A DNA stretch of 64,000 nt, taken from contig CANRWA010000016.1 of the NCBI GenBank assembly GCA_947643415.1, positions 1 through 64,000 of the forward strand, read 5' to 3'. Origin of the DNA: an uncultured Clostridia bacterium. Lineage in GTDB: Bacteria; Bacillota; Clostridia; Lachnospirales; Lachnospiraceae. Position numbers and translations under genes: made by a program. Below the pieces are notes generated by a model. The model searched no databases. It saw only the letters and a list, made by a program, of their open reading frames with translations, and had not been told where the DNA came from. Of the stretch, positions 34,882 to 44,143 are shown piece after piece. The number at the start of each line of letters is the position of its first letter. Position 1 is the first letter of the stretch.

Positions 34882-36021
34882 CTAAAACAAGTTCATAACA
34901 TCATTTACCATAATAAACACCATCAATGCCATAAGAAGCATAAAACCGGCAGCATTCGTATAGCTCTCAAATTTCTGTGGCAGTGGTTTCTTCCGAATCC
35001 ACTCTGCAATGAGAAATATAAGCCGTCCCCCATCCAGCGCCGGAATCGGAATCAGGTTCATAACACCCAGATTTGCTGTCAGCATGATACTCAGATTGAT
35101 CAATGTAAGTATCACATTCTGGACGCCTTTTCCAGTCTCTTTTCCAGCCTCCATACTGTTATCCACCGATTCACCAACGATCTTTACAATACCTACAGGA
35201 CCGGATACATCCTTCCGGCTCACATGTCCAGTGACCATCTGCCCCAGGGACTTGATCACTGTAGACATCCAGTATTTCACCTCATAGGCAGCATATCCAA
35301 TGGTCTTCCACACTCCCACTTTCTGCCTTGTTCCATATCCAAATGCCAGACGGTAGGCCTGCGTGCCATCTTCCCTCTGTACTAAGACAGGAGTTATGGT
35401 CTTTGAATACTCCTCGCCATTCCGGTCAAAAGTCATCTCGACAGGGCTGCCATCCAGGGGATGGATCGCCATATAAAATCCCAATTCACCGCTGACAACA
35501 ATCTTTTCCCCATTGATCTCCTTTACAATATCTCCCTCCTGTACACCGGCCGCAATAAGAGGTGAATTTTCTTCCATGGTAACAATACTTGCAGGATTGT
35601 AACCAACTGTCCCAATGAGAATAAGGGCAAGAAGAAAAGCGAGGATAAAATTGAAAAATGGTCCCGCAAAGATAATTGCCATTCTGGCATAGACTGATTT
35701 TTGGCTGAAAGAATTTTCATTCTCATTCTCTTCTTCTTCCCCCAGCATCATACAGGATCCGCCAAAGGGAAGTATCTTCCAGGAATAAATTGTATTGGCT
35801 GCATATTCCTTATGTTCCTCAAAATAAGCGTTACTCTTAAAGAACAATATTTTTCTTCCTGCCTCTGATTTTGCCAGAGAGATAAGGCGCGGTCCCATTC
35901 CCAATGAAAATTCAATGACAGCAACTTTATTGTACTTCGCCACGATAAAATGGCCAAATTCATGGAATATAACAATAAAGCTAAATACCAATAATGCAAG
36001 TAAAATATTTCCTATACTCAT
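34882..36021 (-). CDS. rseP: Site-2 intramembrane zinc metalloprotease RseP/RasP
   Basis: The 379-aa membrane protein has the zinc site HEFGHF in its first helix (about residues 20-25) and the second ligand motif LDGGRL in a C-terminal helix. A PDZ domain (about 165-235; ENSPLIAAGVQEGDIVKEINGEKI) lies in between, and there are four predicted helices. It cuts membrane-bound regulators such as anti-sigma factors and signal-peptide remnants. The start overlaps the dxr stop by 4 bases (ATGA), showing translational coupling. Confidence 0.95.
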   Translation of the reverse strand: MSIGNILLALLVFSFIVIFHEFGHFIVAKYNKVAVIEFSLGMGPRLISLAKSEAGRKILFFKSNAYFEEHKEYAANTIYSWKILPFGGSCMMLGEEEENENENSFSQKSVYARMAIIFAGPFFNFILAFLLALILIGTVGYNPASIVTMEENSPLIAAGVQEGDIVKEINGEKIVVSGELGFYMAIHPLDGSPVEMTFDRNGEEYSKTITPVLVQREDGTQAYRLAFGYGTRQKVGVWKTIGYAAYEVKYWMSTVIKSLGQMVTGHVSRKDVSGPVGIVKIVGESVDNSMEAGKETGKGVQNVILTLINLSIMLTANLGVMNLIPIPALDGGRLIFLIAEWIRKKPLPQKFESYTNAAGFMLLMALMVFIMVNDVMNLF

Positions 36022-37184
36022 ATTCTTCCTCCATCTGCATGAAAATCCCGTTCCAGTTTTTCATAAGTTTCCTGTTCCACGGCCAGGATCGTTTCCAGAT
36101 CCGGACCATCTATCTTTGTATGGTGATTCATTGCGTATTCTATCATATCATAAATTTGTAAAAATCCTATGTCCTTCTTCAAAAATTTTGCCACAGCATA
36201 TTCATTTGCTGCATTCATTACAGTGAGCATACTGCCACCTGCCTGGCATGCCTCCACCGCCAGTGGAATTCCCCGCAGTGTCTCTGTATCTGGTTTTTCA
36301 AAGTGGATCTCAGCAATCTTCTCGAAATCCAGTCTCTCACCATCCAGCATATTTCTGTCCGGGTAATACAAAGTGTATTGGATTGGCAGGCGCATATCCG
36401 GCGTTCCCATCTGAGCCATGACGGCACCATCCCGGAACCCCACCATAGAATGGATAATGCTCTGTGGCTGGACAAGAACATGGATCTGATCCAGCTCCAC
36501 ATCAAACAGCCACTTCGCCTCTATCATTTCCAGCCCTTTATTGATCATGGTAGCAGAGTCAACCGTGATCTTCGGTCCCATAAACCAGTTGGGGTGGGCA
36601 AGTGCCTGTTCCACCGTAACACTTTTTAGTTCCTCTCTGGAACAATGCCGGAAAGGCCCGCCAGAGGCAGTCAGGTATATTGTCTCGATCTGTCTCTTCT
36701 TCTCACCATTCAGGCATTGAAATATCGCAGAATGTTCACTGTCAATGGGAAGTATCTCTACATCATATTCCTTTGCCATCGGCATAATGATATGTCCTGC
36801 TGTCACAAGAGTTTCTTTATTGGCAAGGGCAATGTCTTTCCCCGCCCGTATGGCTTCCATCACAGGGCGCAGGCCAATCATCCCCACCATGGCAGCCACC
36901 ACTACCTCCGTCTGCGGCAAAGTACTTACCTGAATGAATCCGTCCATTCCACTGAGGATGTGGCAGCCTGAAGGGGAAATGGCGTTCCTCAATTCTTCCG
37001 CTTTTTTTTCATTTTTCATAACAGCATAGGAGGGCATAAATTCCCGGATCAGTTCTGCCATTTTCTGTACATTTTCACTTGCAGTCAACGCCACAACTTG
37101 AAAATCCCCCTGATTGCGTCGCACTACATCCAGTGTCTGTGTTCCGATGGAGCCAGTAGCTCCAAGAATCGTGATCTTTTTCAT
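36018..37184 (-). CDS. dxr: 1-deoxy-D-xylulose 5-phosphate reductoisomerase
   Basis: Dxr (IspC) converts DXP to MEP with NADPH, the committed step of the MEP pathway. The start MKKITILGATGSIGTQTLDV at 37184 follows TGGAGGTAAAG. The 388-aa protein shows the NADPH site GATGSIG, the ANKETLV motif, the catalytic SEHSAIFQ loop, and SGGPFR with the flexible PNWFMG loop containing the conserved tryptophan. The C-terminal helical domain is complete. It is directly downstream of cdsA and overlaps rseP. Confidence 0.97.
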   Translation of the reverse strand: MKKITILGATGSIGTQTLDVVRRNQGDFQVVALTASENVQKMAELIREFMPSYAVMKNEKKAEELRNAISPSGCHILSGMDGFIQVSTLPQTEVVVAAMVGMIGLRPVMEAIRAGKDIALANKETLVTAGHIIMPMAKEYDVEILPIDSEHSAIFQCLNGEKKRQIETIYLTASGGPFRHCSREELKSVTVEQALAHPNWFMGPKITVDSATMINKGLEMIEAKWLFDVELDQIHVLVQPQSIIHSMVGFRDGAVMAQMGTPDMRLPIQYTLYYPDRNMLDGERLDFEKIAEIHFEKPDTETLRGIPLAVEACQAGGSMLTVMNAANEYAVAKFLKKDIGFLQIYDMIEYAMNHHTKIDGPDLETILAVEQETYEKLERDFHADGGRI

Positions 37185-37198
37185 CTTTACCTCCAATT

Positions 37199-38002
37199 TT
37201 ATATATATGAAGCCATAACCAGAAGATAATACACAAAAGGTGCCACGAAGATTACGCTGTCAAACCGGTCCAGCACTCCGCCATGACCGGGAATCAGATC
37301 TCCATAGTCCTTGATCTCAAAATTTCTCTTAATGGCAGAAGCTGCCAGATCTCCAAATTGTGATATCACAGCACTAATGGCCACAACCAGAGGAAAGACA
37401 AGTTTTGGGGTGATAAGAAACATATCCCGATATGGGAAAAAACAGGCATATCCAAAACCAATCAGTGCCGCCCCCACAACGCCGCCGACACAGCCTTCCA
37501 CCGTCTTTTTCGGGCTGAGTTCTGAAAAATGATGCTTTCCCATCAGCATCCCCACCACATAGGCACAGGTATCTGATCCCCAGGAACCGATGATAATCAG
37601 CCACACCAGCCATTCTCCCCCTGGCAGGCATCTCGTCTGATAGATAAAGGACAATAATAACGCCACATAGACGGAAACAAAAAAGCATTTCGCCACCATG
37701 TCGATCCTGTCCTTTGGGTAACGAACCACATACACCACTAAGAGAATTACCAGTTCCAGTACCAGAAGCCCTTGTGTCCACCATTCCTTACCCAGATATA
37801 GAATTGTATAATATACCGCTGTTTCCAGATAAACAATCAGTGTCATCGGGTTCCTGTCCAGACGGAATACCCTGAGCAGCTCATATATACCTATCTGAGA
37901 CAAGATGAGCAGCACCGCTGCCAACCAAATATCACCAAAAAACAAGAGAACAATTGCTGCTATTACCAGCACAATTCCACTCAGTAAACGTGTGATAAAC
38001 AT
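37199..38002 (-). CDS. cdsA: Phosphatidate cytidylyltransferase
   Basis: CdsA makes CDP-diacylglycerol from phosphatidic acid and CTP, the branch point for phospholipids. The 267-aa protein has seven to eight membrane helices and the family signature near the C-terminus (KRNFEIKDYGDLIPGHGGVLDRFDSVIFVAP), which binds Mg and the nucleotide. The middle contains GSDTCAYVVGMLMGKHHF and SPKKTVEG, also typical. It lies between uppS and dxr, the usual order in Firmicutes. Confidence 0.96.
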   Translation of the reverse strand: MFITRLLSGIVLVIAAIVLLFFGDIWLAAVLLILSQIGIYELLRVFRLDRNPMTLIVYLETAVYYTILYLGKEWWTQGLLVLELVILLVVYVVRYPKDRIDMVAKCFFVSVYVALLLSFIYQTRCLPGGEWLVWLIIIGSWGSDTCAYVVGMLMGKHHFSELSPKKTVEGCVGGVVGAALIGFGYACFFPYRDMFLITPKLVFPLVVAISAVISQFGDLAASAIKRNFEIKDYGDLIPGHGGVLDRFDSVIFVAPFVYYLLVMASYI

Positions 38003-38022
38003 AAAACTTCCATTCCTTTCAA

Positions 38023-38736
38023 CTATACCCCACCAAAACGCCGGTCTCTTCCATTATAATAATCGATTGCCTTCTGCAATTCTTTCTTATCAAAATCAGG
38101 CCACAGTACATCAGTAAAATAAAATTCTGAATAGGCAAGCTGCCACAACATAAAATTAGACAGTCTCTCTTCCCCACTTGTACGGATCATCAGATCCGGA
38201 TCCGGAATCCCCTTTGTATCCAGATAGGATGCAAAGATATCTTCTGTGATCTCCGTTTCTTTCATTTTCCCCTCTTTTACATCCCGGCAGATATTCCTCA
38301 CGCTTCGGAGCATCTCATCCCGGCTGCCATAATTCAACGCCACCTGAAAGTGCAGTCCTGTATTATCCTTCGTCGCCTCTTCCAACTCCCGGATACTCTC
38401 TTTCATGTCTTCTTCCAGCGGCGTTGTGTCTCCGATCACCCGGACGCACATATTATTCTTTGTACTTCGTTTAATACAATCTTTCAGGTACTGACGGAGA
38501 AGTTTCATCAGAGCATCCACTTCATCCTGTGGTCTTTTCCAGTTCTCCGTTGAAAATGCATAAACAGTGAGATAATTGATACCAAGATTATAGGCATCCT
38601 CGCAGATCTGCTCTACTGTTCTCGCCCCCGCAGCGTGCCCCGCCTTTCTTGGAAGAAAGCGTTTCTTCGCCCATCTCCCATTCCCATCCAGGATGACCGC
38701 TACATGATTTGGCGCTCTTAGTTCAGAACGTTCCAT
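38023..38736 (-). CDS. uppS: Undecaprenyl diphosphate synthase
   Basis: UppS extends farnesyl diphosphate with cis-isoprene units to C55-PP, the lipid carrier for cell-wall polymers. The 237-aa protein has the catalytic Asp in VAVILDGNGRWAKKR, the next motif KAGHAAGARTVEQI, YAFSTENWKRP, NYGSRDE, and the C-terminal DLMIRTSGEERLSNFMLWQLAYSE. Length is normal. A 109-bp gap separates it from frr; an 8-bp inverted repeat there (38768-38775 with 38813-38820) could end the frr transcript. Confidence 0.97.
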   Translation of the reverse strand: MERSELRAPNHVAVILDGNGRWAKKRFLPRKAGHAAGARTVEQICEDAYNLGINYLTVYAFSTENWKRPQDEVDALMKLLRQYLKDCIKRSTKNNMCVRVIGDTTPLEEDMKESIRELEEATKDNTGLHFQVALNYGSRDEMLRSVRNICRDVKEGKMKETEITEDIFASYLDTKGIPDPDLMIRTSGEERLSNFMLWQLAYSEFYFTDVLWPDFDKKELQKAIDYYNGRDRRFGGV

Positions 38737-38844
38737 TCATTCCGTCCCCTTCCTCAAAACCCAAAGGAAGGACAGTCTGCCCTTAGGAATGACAACGTTC
38801 CCCAAGGATCTTCTGTCCTTACATTTGCATACTCACTTCACTCT

Positions 38845-39393
38845 TTATACCGTCATGACTTCATCGGATTTGCTTTCGATCATCTTATCAATCTGAGCTG
38901 TATATTTATCCGTCAGCTTCTGAATCTTATCTTCCATCTGTTTCTGCTCATCTTCAGAAATCTCATTTGCTTTGGATTCTTTCTTTACTGTATCATTGGC
39001 ATCACGGCGTATATTACGGACAGCCACCTTGGCCGCCTCTCCCTTTTTCTTGACATCCTTAACAAGTTCTTTACGTCTGTCCTCTGTCAGTTCAGGAAAT
39101 ACAAGACGGATCACTTTGCCATCATTGGCCGGGGTCAATCCGATATCCGATGCCATAATCGCTTTCTCGATATCCTTGATCAGGCTGCTCTCCCATGGCT
39201 GGATCTGGATCATCCGTGCCTCTGGAACAGAAATATTTGCCACACTCTGCAATGGTGACGGTGTTCCATAATAGTCTACCTGTATCCGGTCCAGAATACG
39301 CGGATTGGCACGCCCCGCGCGGATTGCCGTATATTCCGACTCCAGGCTGGAAATTGATTTCTCCATCTTCTCTTCATATATACTTATATCCAT
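38845..39393 (-). CDS. frr: Ribosome recycling factor
   Basis: RRF splits post-termination ribosomes together with EF-G. The start [20 protein letters not shown] at 39393 follows ATGGAGGATAAC; upstream in-frame ATGs would add unrelated residues that overlap pyrH. The 182-aa protein shows [28 protein letters not shown] and the C-terminal helix with [18 protein letters not shown]. It is 19 bp downstream of pyrH, as in most bacteria. Confidence 0.97.
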   Translation of the reverse strand: MDISIYEEKMEKSISSLESEYTAIRAGRANPRILDRIQVDYYGTPSPLQSVANISVPEARMIQIQPWESSLIKDIEKAIMASDIGLTPANDGKVIRLVFPELTEDRRKELVKDVKKKGEAAKVAVRNIRRDANDTVKKESKANEISEDEQKQMEDKIQKLTDKYTAQIDKMIESKSDEVMTV

Positions 39394-39412
39394 GTTATCC
39401 TCCATTCGCACA

Positions 39413-40120
39413 TCAGTCAACTGTAATAATAGTACCTGTACTCGTTCCATTTACAGCATTGATGATACTATTTTCTTCATTCAGGCCAAAGACACACATC
39501 GGCATCTTGTTTTCCATACACAGCACAGCAGCAGCAAGGTCCACAACACCAAGTTTGTTATCAACAATATCTGCCATCGCCATGGTTTCGTATTTCTTCG
39601 CAACCGGATTCACCGCCGGATCGGAATCATATACACCATCAATGGATTTGCCCGCCAGAATAATATCTGCCTCTATCTCAATGGCACGGAGAGCCGTTGC
39701 TGTATCGGTAGAAAAATAGGGATGTCCTGTACCACCCGCAAAAAAGACTACCATTCCTTTACCAAGATACTTATTTACCCTGTCCTTTGAAAATAGTTTC
39801 GTAAAAGAACCACATTCAAAAGGTGTCAGAACCTGTGTCATCAGCCCCACAGAGCGGCAGATCTCTGACATATAAATGCAGTTCATAACCGTCGCCATCA
39901 TCCCGATCTGGTCTGCCTTTGTCCGGTCAATGTTTTCGCTGGTGCGCCCCCGCCAAAAATTACCGCCGCCAATAACAACTGCCACCTGGACACCGCCATC
40001 TGCCAGTCTCTTAATCTGCTCCGCTACGGGAATACAGGTTGACTCATCAAAGCCAGTTCCCTTCTCTCCTGCCAGTGCCTCTCCGCTCAGTTTCAAAAGT
40101 ACTCTTTTATACTGTGCCAT
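39413..40120 (-). CDS. pyrH: UMP kinase
   Basis: PyrH phosphorylates UMP to UDP in pyrimidine metabolism. The 235-aa protein has the amino-acid-kinase fold: [63 protein letters not shown] and the C-terminal [24 protein letters not shown] stands 11 bases upstream of ATG 40120. It pairs with frr; tsf and rpsB, its frequent neighbours, are not in this window. Confidence 0.97.
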   Translation of the reverse strand: MAQYKRVLLKLSGEALAGEKGTGFDESTCIPVAEQIKRLADGGVQVAVVIGGGNFWRGRTSENIDRTKADQIGMMATVMNCIYMSEICRSVGLMTQVLTPFECGSFTKLFSKDRVNKYLGKGMVVFFAGGTGHPYFSTDTATALRAIEIEADIILAGKSIDGVYDSDPAVNPVAKKYETMAMADIVDNKLGVVDLAAAVLCMENKMPMCVFGLNEENSIINAVNGTSTGTIITVD

Positions 40121-40166
40121 TTTTCAGTTATCCTCCCTAAATATGCCACATGGGCAATGCAAACGA

Positions 40167-41174
40167 TTACTGTTCAAAAAGCTTATCAATATCTACATCA
40201 GCATAAGCAAGAGAATAACTTCCCTCGATTACTGCACCACTATTGATCTGAATGGATTTTGCCCTGACATTTCCTTTGACAACTGCAGTGGAATCAATGA
40301 TCACCGGACCATTTACATCAATATCGCCTTTCACTGCACCGGCAACGACTACAGAAGTACAACTGATGCTTCCGAGTACCACTGTTCCCACATCGATCTT
40401 AACAATACCACGGCTGTTGATATCACCAACAAGACGGGGAGTATTGACATATATCTCTTTTGCGATGGTATTTCCGGCAACACGGCCTTCGATCGTCAGC
40501 TTGCCCTCACACTCTACATCACCTTCAATGGTACCTTTTACCAACAGGGATGTATCTGATTTAATACTACCACTGATAATTGTTCCCTGGGTAATAACAG
40601 TGATTTCCTCAGATGTCGGTTTCTCTTCCTCTGTCATCACCTCTTCTGCAATGTCTTCAGTCTGGTCTTCCACATTCATTTCATTAAACAAATCTTCATT
40701 CATGGTTATATCCTCCTTAGATTCTTCTTGTTCCATTATAGGTTCTTCATATCCATACATTTCTGATGCTGTCTCTTCTGTATCATCTTCAATAGTCCCA
40801 TTATCTTCCGTATCAATCTGGCCTGCCAGAATATCATCCAGACCCGGTTCTCTCATTTCAACATCTCCGGCTCCCGGCAGATCATCCATCCCCATGGCAA
40901 CAGAACCTGTATCTTCCTGTATGGTATCCGAAGACCCATCCTGCAGTTCCGCATCATACATCGCTGTCAGGTCAGCCAGTTCATCCGTATTAAACTGAGG
41001 CTCTGCGGATTCTGAAAATGTTTCCGTTTTAGGTTCTTCCAGAACAATGTCCTCAATTGCAGCCCTATCCACAGATTCTTCTTCATTGCTTCCATCAAGG
41101 TCATCTTCAAGAGCCTCTGACAATTCAGAAACAGACTGGGCAATGTCTTCCTTTAAATCTTTAAAAAAACTCAT
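40167..41174 (-). CDS. Bactofilin-like polymer-forming cytoskeletal protein with long acidic N-terminus
   Basis: The 335-aa protein has a C-terminal bactofilin domain (about 195-330): repeated beta strands such as GTIISGSIKSDTSLLVKG, GKLTIEGRVAG and GTVVLGSISCTSVVVAG, which stack into a beta-helix and polymerise without nucleotide. Ahead of it are about 190 residues very rich in Glu, Asp, Ser and Thr, likely disordered; this extension is much longer than in most bactofilins. AGGAGGAAGGAAT precedes the start. It lies 11 bp downstream of a polysaccharide deacetylase, which fits a role in localising cell-wall enzymes. Confidence 0.85.
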   Translation of the reverse strand: MSFFKDLKEDIAQSVSELSEALEDDLDGSNEEESVDRAAIEDIVLEEPKTETFSESAEPQFNTDELADLTAMYDAELQDGSSDTIQEDTGSVAMGMDDLPGAGDVEMREPGLDDILAGQIDTEDNGTIEDDTEETASEMYGYEEPIMEQEESKEDITMNEDLFNEMNVEDQTEDIAEEVMTEEEKPTSEEITVITQGTIISGSIKSDTSLLVKGTIEGDVECEGKLTIEGRVAGNTIAKEIYVNTPRLVGDINSRGIVKIDVGTVVLGSISCTSVVVAGAVKGDIDVNGPVIIDSTAVVKGNVRAKSIQINSGAVIEGSYSLAYADVDIDKLFEQ

Positions 41175-41185
41175 ATTCCTTCCTC

Positions 41186-42118
41186 CTAATTTATTTGACT
41201 ATGCCTGACCGGAACAATACTCTGGTCTATAGGCAGCAGCTCATATTTTTTTTGTTTCATCTTCCTTATCAATGATGGAAGTGATTTCACCGTCATTGGG
41301 CGGTTCGCTGCATCATACAACATCACCACCGCTGTATCATACCCTGACACATCTGACATTATACCATTGATCATGTCTTTCTTTGACACTTTCGGATTCA
41401 TTGCCTCCGGGCTTATCACATTCCAGTCAATATAAGAAACATCTTTCTTTTCCAGAACATGGACCAGGCTGCCAAGAGATGCCTTCATCGTCTCAGTACT
41501 GCTGCCCCCCGGAAAACGATACCACTGCGGATATTTGCCGGTAACATCATAGAGCAGTTGATACAGTTTATTAAAATCCGTTGAAAATGCCTTCTCCGAC
41601 TTGTAAATGTTGTTATAAATATGTGAATAAGAGTGCATTCCCAATGTATGTCCCTCATTCACAATCCTCCGATATAACTTTTTGGAATAAGAATCTTCTT
41701 TACCTGTCACAAAAAAGGTAGCTTTAACCTTCTCTTTCTTCAATATATCTAAAATCTCTGCTGTCTGGGTCCCCGGACCATCATCAAATGTCAGATACAC
41801 CTTTTTTGTTGTTTTATCTACACTTTCTGGTGCAATGGCAGCCTCTGAAGCCGTCACGGATGCATGTGTGGCGGCACCTTTCACACTTGCCTGTACAACA
41901 TCCGGGTCACTGTCCATCTCATCCGGTTCTGCAGCCGTTCCAGCAACAATGTCGTTAATCTGCCGTTGTAATGATGATACCTTTCCCATAAGAAAAATTG
42001 ATAAAACCGTTGGCAGAAAAAGTAGTATAATACATAGGGTAATAATCGTTCTCTTAATCCTCTTCACTCGTCTTTTACGGTATTCCATTCTTTCTTTTTC
42101 CGTCTTATCACCCGTCAA
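41186..42118 (-). CDS. Membrane-anchored polysaccharide deacetylase
   Basis: A TTG start at 42118 is proposed because GGAGGG stands 6 bases upstream; the longer frame to 42229 runs through a repeat element and is unlikely. The 310-aa product has one N-terminal membrane anchor (TIITLCIILLFLPTVLSIFL), a short coiled linker and a NodB-type domain (about 105-300). The metal motifs are KVYLTFDDGPG (TFDDG) and MHSYSHIYN (HSxxH), with RFPGGSS as the third motif. It probably removes acetyl groups from peptidoglycan or another wall glycan on the outer surface. It is paired with the bactofilin downstream. Confidence 0.9.
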   Translation of the reverse strand: MTGDKTEKERMEYRKRRVKRIKRTIITLCIILLFLPTVLSIFLMGKVSSLQRQINDIVAGTAAEPDEMDSDPDVVQASVKGAATHASVTASEAAIAPESVDKTTKKVYLTFDDGPGTQTAEILDILKKEKVKATFFVTGKEDSYSKKLYRRIVNEGHTLGMHSYSHIYNNIYKSEKAFSTDFNKLYQLLYDVTGKYPQWYRFPGGSSTETMKASLGSLVHVLEKKDVSYIDWNVISPEAMNPKVSKKDMINGIMSDVSGYDTAVVMLYDAANRPMTVKSLPSLIRKMKQKKYELLPIDQSIVPVRHSQIN

Positions 42119-42153
42119 TTCATGCCCTCCCTTGCTTTTGTGCTTGTCTGCTA

Positions 42154-42188
42154 TTTTACACCTGTGTGGTTGCGATTCACCTGTAAAA
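42154..42188. repeat. CACCTGTG repeat, partial second copy
   Basis: The 21 bases at 42159-42179 match the outer arm of the 28861-29097 palindrome with one mismatch (CACCTGTGTGGTTGCGATTC here). TTTTACA and TGTAAAA close a small hairpin around it. It lies just upstream of the deacetylase start. Confidence 0.7.
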
Positions 42189-42251
42189 GTGGAATATTTG
42201 CACACATATACATTTGGATTATAGCACAAAAAATCTACTGGTGCAAGCAGG

Positions 42252-42275
42252 AAAAAAGTGCCGTTACAACGGCAG
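42252..42275 (-). terminator. Terminator overlapping the stop codon of the second GHKL kinase
   Basis: On the minus strand TGCCGTT-GTA-AACGGCA is followed by CTTTTTTC. The stop codon of the kinase lies in the loop. Confidence 0.8.
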
Positions 42276-43004
42276 CATCACCTCCGTGACAAATACCCCC
42301 TCCTCATCCTGGCGTTCCAGATAACCCTGATATTTATCTACTACTTTATCAATCCTCATAAGGCCGAAACCATGATATTTCCCATCTTTTGTTGATTCAT
42401 AAACCCTCCCTGCCCGTTTTCTCCTGCCCTCAGCAGAATTCATAATGTAAATATAGAGCTGTCCCTTCAGCACATCCATATAGATCCGTATAAATCTTTC
42501 CTTTTCATCGCATATCCCATCACATGCCTCCATGGCATTATCCATCAGGTTCCCGATGACAAGACTGAGGTCCACTTCAGAAAGAGACAGATTCAGTTCT
42601 TTTGGCACGATTGCTTTCGCCTCTACATGAATCCCCCTCACCTTTGCCAGCGAGATCTTACTGTTCAGAATGGCATCGATCATGACATTCCCTGTCTTTA
42701 TCACCGTATCCACAGTGGTAAGATCCCTGTCAAGTTCTCCTAGAAAATGAGACAGTTCTTCCAGTCTCCCCATGGCAAGATAAGCTTTCATAGTCTGTAT
42801 ATGATCATGGTAATCATGCCGCCAGCCCCTGGTCTGGCGGTACATATTCTGTACCTCTTCGCAGTGTTTCTGCAGCAGGTCACTCTGATAGAGCAGGGTT
42901 CTCCGGTCCATCCACCGGATCATCCAGCGGCTCAGGAGAAAAGCCAGCAAAAGAACCATAAAAACACCAGCCAGCAGGATCAATAGGATCAAATTCAGTT
43001 TCAT
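42264..43004 (-). CDS. GHKL-type sensor histidine kinase with one membrane helix
   Basis: The 246-aa protein has one N-terminal hydrophobic helix (LILLILLAGVFMVLLLAFLL), a linker with WRHDYHDHIQTMKAYLAM that holds the likely phosphoacceptor His, and a GHKL ATPase with VIGNLMDNAMEACDG and GFGLMRIDKVVDKY. It has no extracellular sensor domain, so it may sense through its helix or a partner protein. It lies about 50 bp downstream of its LytTR regulator. It is closely similar in build to the kinase at 52184-52894 (same WRHDYH-H core, same ending ATEVMLPL-like), so the two systems are probably paralogous. Confidence 0.92.
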   Translation of the reverse strand: MKLNLILLILLAGVFMVLLLAFLLSRWMIRWMDRRTLLYQSDLLQKHCEEVQNMYRQTRGWRHDYHDHIQTMKAYLAMGRLEELSHFLGELDRDLTTVDTVIKTGNVMIDAILNSKISLAKVRGIHVEAKAIVPKELNLSLSEVDLSLVIGNLMDNAMEACDGICDEKERFIRIYMDVLKGQLYIYIMNSAEGRRKRAGRVYESTKDGKYHGFGLMRIDKVVDKYQGYLERQDEEGVFVTEVMLPL

Positions 43005-43052
43005 GTTATCAGTCTCCTGTTTAAAATAATTCTAAAAACTTCCTGGACCTGG

Positions 43053-43781
43053 CTACCCCCTCCGAAAATGCCGGATAAAAGCCTGATTCACTTCCCCACG
43101 CAGTCTCCGGCTCACGGGGATACGGCTGCCACTGTCGAATAAAATTTCAGTCTTTCCGATCTGATGCACATTAGCAAGTCCACAAAGGTAAGAACGGTGA
43201 CATCGTACAAATCCCCATGAACCTACCCTGCCCTCCAACTCTGATATACTCTCGGACACTTCCAGAAGTCCTGCATCCATGCCATCTTTATCCTTCCCCT
43301 TTACCTCTATGATACAGCCATGCCCGCGCGCTTCTATATAGTTGATCTGCTCTGCCTCCAGCCTGCATATCTCATCCCCGGCATGGACAAGGACACAGTG
43401 GCGGTGCTCCCTGCGCTGTGCGATCTTATCCATACATATCCCGACCTTTTCCTCACTGATAGGCTTAAGTAAATAGTGCATTGCCTCCACCTCATAGCCC
43501 TCCTGAATATAATCAGTAATACCAGTCGTAAAGATAATGTGGATCTTCTCATCTTTCCTGCGAACCAGTTTTGCCATCTCCATGCCATTCATCTGCCTCA
43601 TCTGAATATCTACAAAAAGAGCATCAAAATCCTGCTCTGTCTCCCACTCAAACAAGAAATTCTCTGCACTGGAATAATGAAGTACTTCAACTGAATTCTT
43701 TCGCTTTACACTCCATCTCTGCAGATACTCCTCCAGCAGCTCAGCGTGAACAGGATCATCTTCAATCACAGCTATTTTCAT
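43053..43781 (-). CDS. LytTR-family response regulator
   Basis: The start MKIAVIEDDPVHAELL at 43781 fits the family; a GTG four codons upstream is possible. The 242-aa product has a receiver (acidic pair in IEDD, phosphoacceptor in ALFVDIQMRQMNG) and a LytTR DNA-binding domain (about 140-240; VRCHRSYLCGLANVHQIGKTE). It precedes its kinase. The start region overlaps the 3' end of the frameshifted ART-like gene by about 20 bp. It is similar to the other two LytTR regulators in this window. Confidence 0.92.
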   Translation of the reverse strand: MKIAVIEDDPVHAELLEEYLQRWSVKRKNSVEVLHYSSAENFLFEWETEQDFDALFVDIQMRQMNGMEMAKLVRRKDEKIHIIFTTGITDYIQEGYEVEAMHYLLKPISEEKVGICMDKIAQRREHRHCVLVHAGDEICRLEAEQINYIEARGHGCIIEVKGKDKDGMDAGLLEVSESISELEGRVGSWGFVRCHRSYLCGLANVHQIGKTEILFDSGSRIPVSRRLRGEVNQAFIRHFRRG

Positions 43782-44143
43782 AATGTTTCTCACCTATCAT
43801 TTCAAGCTTATACTCTTCCCAAACCCAGGGGAATTTCTCCTGCACTAATCTGGCACAGGGGATATTCGGGAATGGGTTCACCTGGGATTCCCCCGCCTCT
43901 ACCTCATACAAAGCTCCTGTGACCCCCTCTGACACCTCACGCAGGGCATCTATGGTAAACCGACATACCTTCTTCTGTAAACCCATAGGGAAACCAGTAA
44001 TAGGGACGTTGTACTGCATTACACAGATAAAAGGCAGCCACAACTTCCATCGCCGTCAAATAAATGTATGGTCTGTCATGATCTGCCTGCTGCGGTTCCA
44101 GAACCTCTATCCCCCTCTTATTAGTGCCGTGATATAATCTCAT
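43762..44143 (-). pseudogene. ART-fold-like small protein, frameshifted
   Basis: The first frame (ATG 44143) reads MRLYHGTNKRGIEVLEPQQA, then YIYLTAMEVVAAFYLCNAVQ and YYWFPYGF, and stops at 43937. The second frame continues the protein from about 43955 (IDALREVSEGVTGALYEVEA...) to 43762. A shift near 43950-43957 joins them into about 125 aa. The YHGT start followed by strands with Y-L-T recalls ADP-ribosyltransferase-like folds; this is a weak suggestion. It overlaps the HAD gene by 23 bp upstream and the regulator downstream, so it was part of this gene run. Either it is broken or the base count needs checking. Confidence 0.6.

Noticed and set aside
38768-38820. Inverted repeat after frr as a clear terminator
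   Set aside because: The 8-bp stem has a 37-nt loop and a weak T run, so it is only mentioned under uppS.
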